Shown piece by piece: positions 4,970 through 5,829 of a stretch of 5,829 bases of DNA. Source of the DNA: Acidimicrobiia bacterium (lineage in GTDB: Bacteria > Actinomycetota > Acidimicrobiia > IMCC26256 > JAENVU01). The notes beneath the pieces were generated by a model. It saw only the letters and a list, made by a program, of their open reading frames with translations. It was not told where the DNA came from and made no database searches. Location of the stretch: NCBI GenBank assembly GCA_025357995.1, contig JANYLF010000171.1, forward strand, positions 1 through 5,829. The letters run 5' to 3'. Position numbers and translations under genes: made by a program. Every line of letters starts with the position of its first letter. Within the stretch, counting starts at the first letter, position 1.

Positions 4970-5806
4970 GTGGGATTCCAAGCTGACTTCACCACCCTCG
5001 GCTACGAGGAGCGCAACGGCGTCGCGTACGTCACGCTCAATCGACCCGAGCGGCACAACGCATTCAACTCGTTGATGCAGCGTGAGCTGCACGCGCTCTG
5101 GCGCGGGTTGCGTCGCCACGACGACGTGCGGTGCATCGTGCTCACGGGCGCGGGCGACAAAGCATTCTGCACGGGCATCGACCGCATGGAGCAGATGGGC
5201 GGCGAGACCGACGACTCGACCGACAACGACATCGTGGGTTCCGGGGGTCAGACGCCGTTCATGTTCAATGACCCCGGCGACTACATCGGCCCGAAGTCCT
5301 GCGACCTCTGGAAGCCGGTGATCGCGGCGGTCAACGGGATGGCGTGCGGTGGCGCGTTCTATATGCTCGGCGAGGTGGAGTTCATCATCGCCGCGGAACA
5401 CGCAACCTTTTTTGACCCTCACGTGACCTACGGGATGACCGCGGCGTACGAACCGATCCACATGGCCGGGATCATGCCGTTCCCGGAGATCATGCGGCTG
5501 TCGCTCCTCGGCAATCACGAACGCATGTCTGCGGCCCGCGCCCACGAGATCGGGATGGTCAGCGAGATCGCACCGGCCGGCGAGCTGTTGGATCGCGCCA
5601 CGTGGGCCGCCGAGGCCATCGCGTCGGCTCCCCCACTCGCGATCCAGGGGACGGTGCGGGCCATCTGGGGCGCCCGCGAGCACGGGCAACGCGAGGCCGT
5701 GCGCCTCGGATACGCGTACGTCGCGATGGGAACGAGCCAGGACTCGATCGCCGAGGGCCAGAGGGCCTTCGAATCCGGCCAGCGGATCGAGTGGAGACTG
5801 CGTTGA
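4970..5806 (+). CDS. Crotonase-fold (enoyl-CoA hydratase/isomerase family) protein, atypical active site
   Basis: A 278-residue crotonase superfamily protein binding a CoA thioester. Seen: VAYVTLNRPERHNAFNSLM (18-36), oxyanion-hole strands at KAFCTGID (64-71) and NGMACGGAF (122-130, G127), the DPHVTYG block (149-155), and the C-terminal RMSAARAHEIGMVSEI (185-200). Compared with rat mitochondrial hydratase motifs (GGGCE with Glu144, QPEI with Glu164), both catalytic Glu positions are changed here, to F130 and H151. The oxyanion hole is kept, so thioester binding is expected, but ordinary water addition is doubtful; isomerase, hydrolase or retro-Claisen type chemistry is possible. There is an insertion of about 20 residues with many Asp (about 77-107). 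GTG 4970 is the chosen start; no clear ribosome site precedes it, so translation may be coupled to the SDR 12 nt upstream. Confidence 0.88.
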   Translation: MGFQADFTTLGYEERNGVAYVTLNRPERHNAFNSLMQRELHALWRGLRRHDDVRCIVLTGAGDKAFCTGIDRMEQMGGETDDSTDNDIVGSGGQTPFMFNDPGDYIGPKSCDLWKPVIAAVNGMACGGAFYMLGEVEFIIAAEHATFFDPHVTYGMTAAYEPIHMAGIMPFPEIMRLSLLGNHERMSAARAHEIGMVSEIAPAGELLDRATWAAEAIASAPPLAIQGTVRAIWGAREHGQREAVRLGYAYVAMGTSQDSIAEGQRAFESGQRIEWRLR

Positions 5807-5829
5807 AGGCAGTCGAAGGCGAACGCAAC
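5803..5829 (+). CDS. Possible start of the next gene, cut by the right edge
   Basis: TTG at 5803 overlaps the crotonase TGA by four bases (TTGA) and has GGAG (5793-5796) 6 nt upstream. The frame is open through the last nine codons (reading MKAVEGERN if TTG initiates). This is the arrangement of a translationally coupled downstream gene, but too little is present to name the product. Confidence 0.4.

Noticed and set aside
3863..5689. Very long open minus-strand frame continuing upstream of the HadA-like gene (773 codons in total)
   Set aside because: It runs antisense through two well-supported plus-strand genes, its product is Arg/His/Val/Asp-biased with no recognisable fold, and only the last 164 codons match a family. 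It is a high-GC shadow frame.

Overview
The window is dense, high-GC bacterial DNA with GTG/TTG starts, short or overlapping gene junctions, TAnnnT-type -10 boxes and acyl-CoA catabolic gene families. This looks like an actinobacterium, possibly an uncultured acidimicrobial or mycobacterial-type lineage. That placement is inferred from style and gene content; there is no marker gene. I see no rRNA, tRNA, CRISPR, transposase or phage gene.

Layout: (1) bases 1-1380 (+) are the 3' part of a class III CoA-transferase (CaiB/BaiF) gene. It is cut by the left edge and seems to encode two fused CaiB-type domains. (2) 1430-2454 (+) is a separate unit: an integral-membrane fatty acid hydroxylase/sterol desaturase family enzyme, overlapping by 1 nt an 87-residue protein with a C-terminal membrane anchor. 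(3) 2455-2543 is a short convergent intergenic region with GC-rich hairpins. (4) 2544-3862 (-) is a two-gene unit: a HadA-like (FAS1-like/MaoC N-terminal) hot-dog protein followed by a short-chain dehydrogenase (SDR). (5) 3863-4021 is a divergent control region with a -35/-10 pair and a dyad at the expected transcription start. (6) 4022-5806 (+) is an MFE-2/17beta-HSD4-type SDR followed 12 nt later by a crotonase-fold protein. A further gene probably starts at 5803 and runs off the right edge.

Together the CoA-transferase, hydratase-fold proteins and two SDRs resemble a beta-oxidation-like kit for CoA thioesters: activation by CoA transfer, hydration/dehydration and hydroxyacyl oxidation. Similar gene sets occur in actinobacterial steroid, terpenoid and alicyclic acid degradation clusters, but the substrate cannot be read from this window.

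The least ordinary signal is a pair of imperfect inverted repeats (about 2499-2543 and 3863-3909). They bracket the minus-strand two-gene unit exactly at its stop and start codons. They share a 17/19 core, and each is followed by a 5-bp, 3-nt-loop hairpin in which two base pairs are swapped compensatorily between the copies. Also notable are a crotonase lacking both canonical catalytic glutamates, a HadA-like protein lacking the hydratase histidine, and the small membrane-anchored partner of the hydroxylase.
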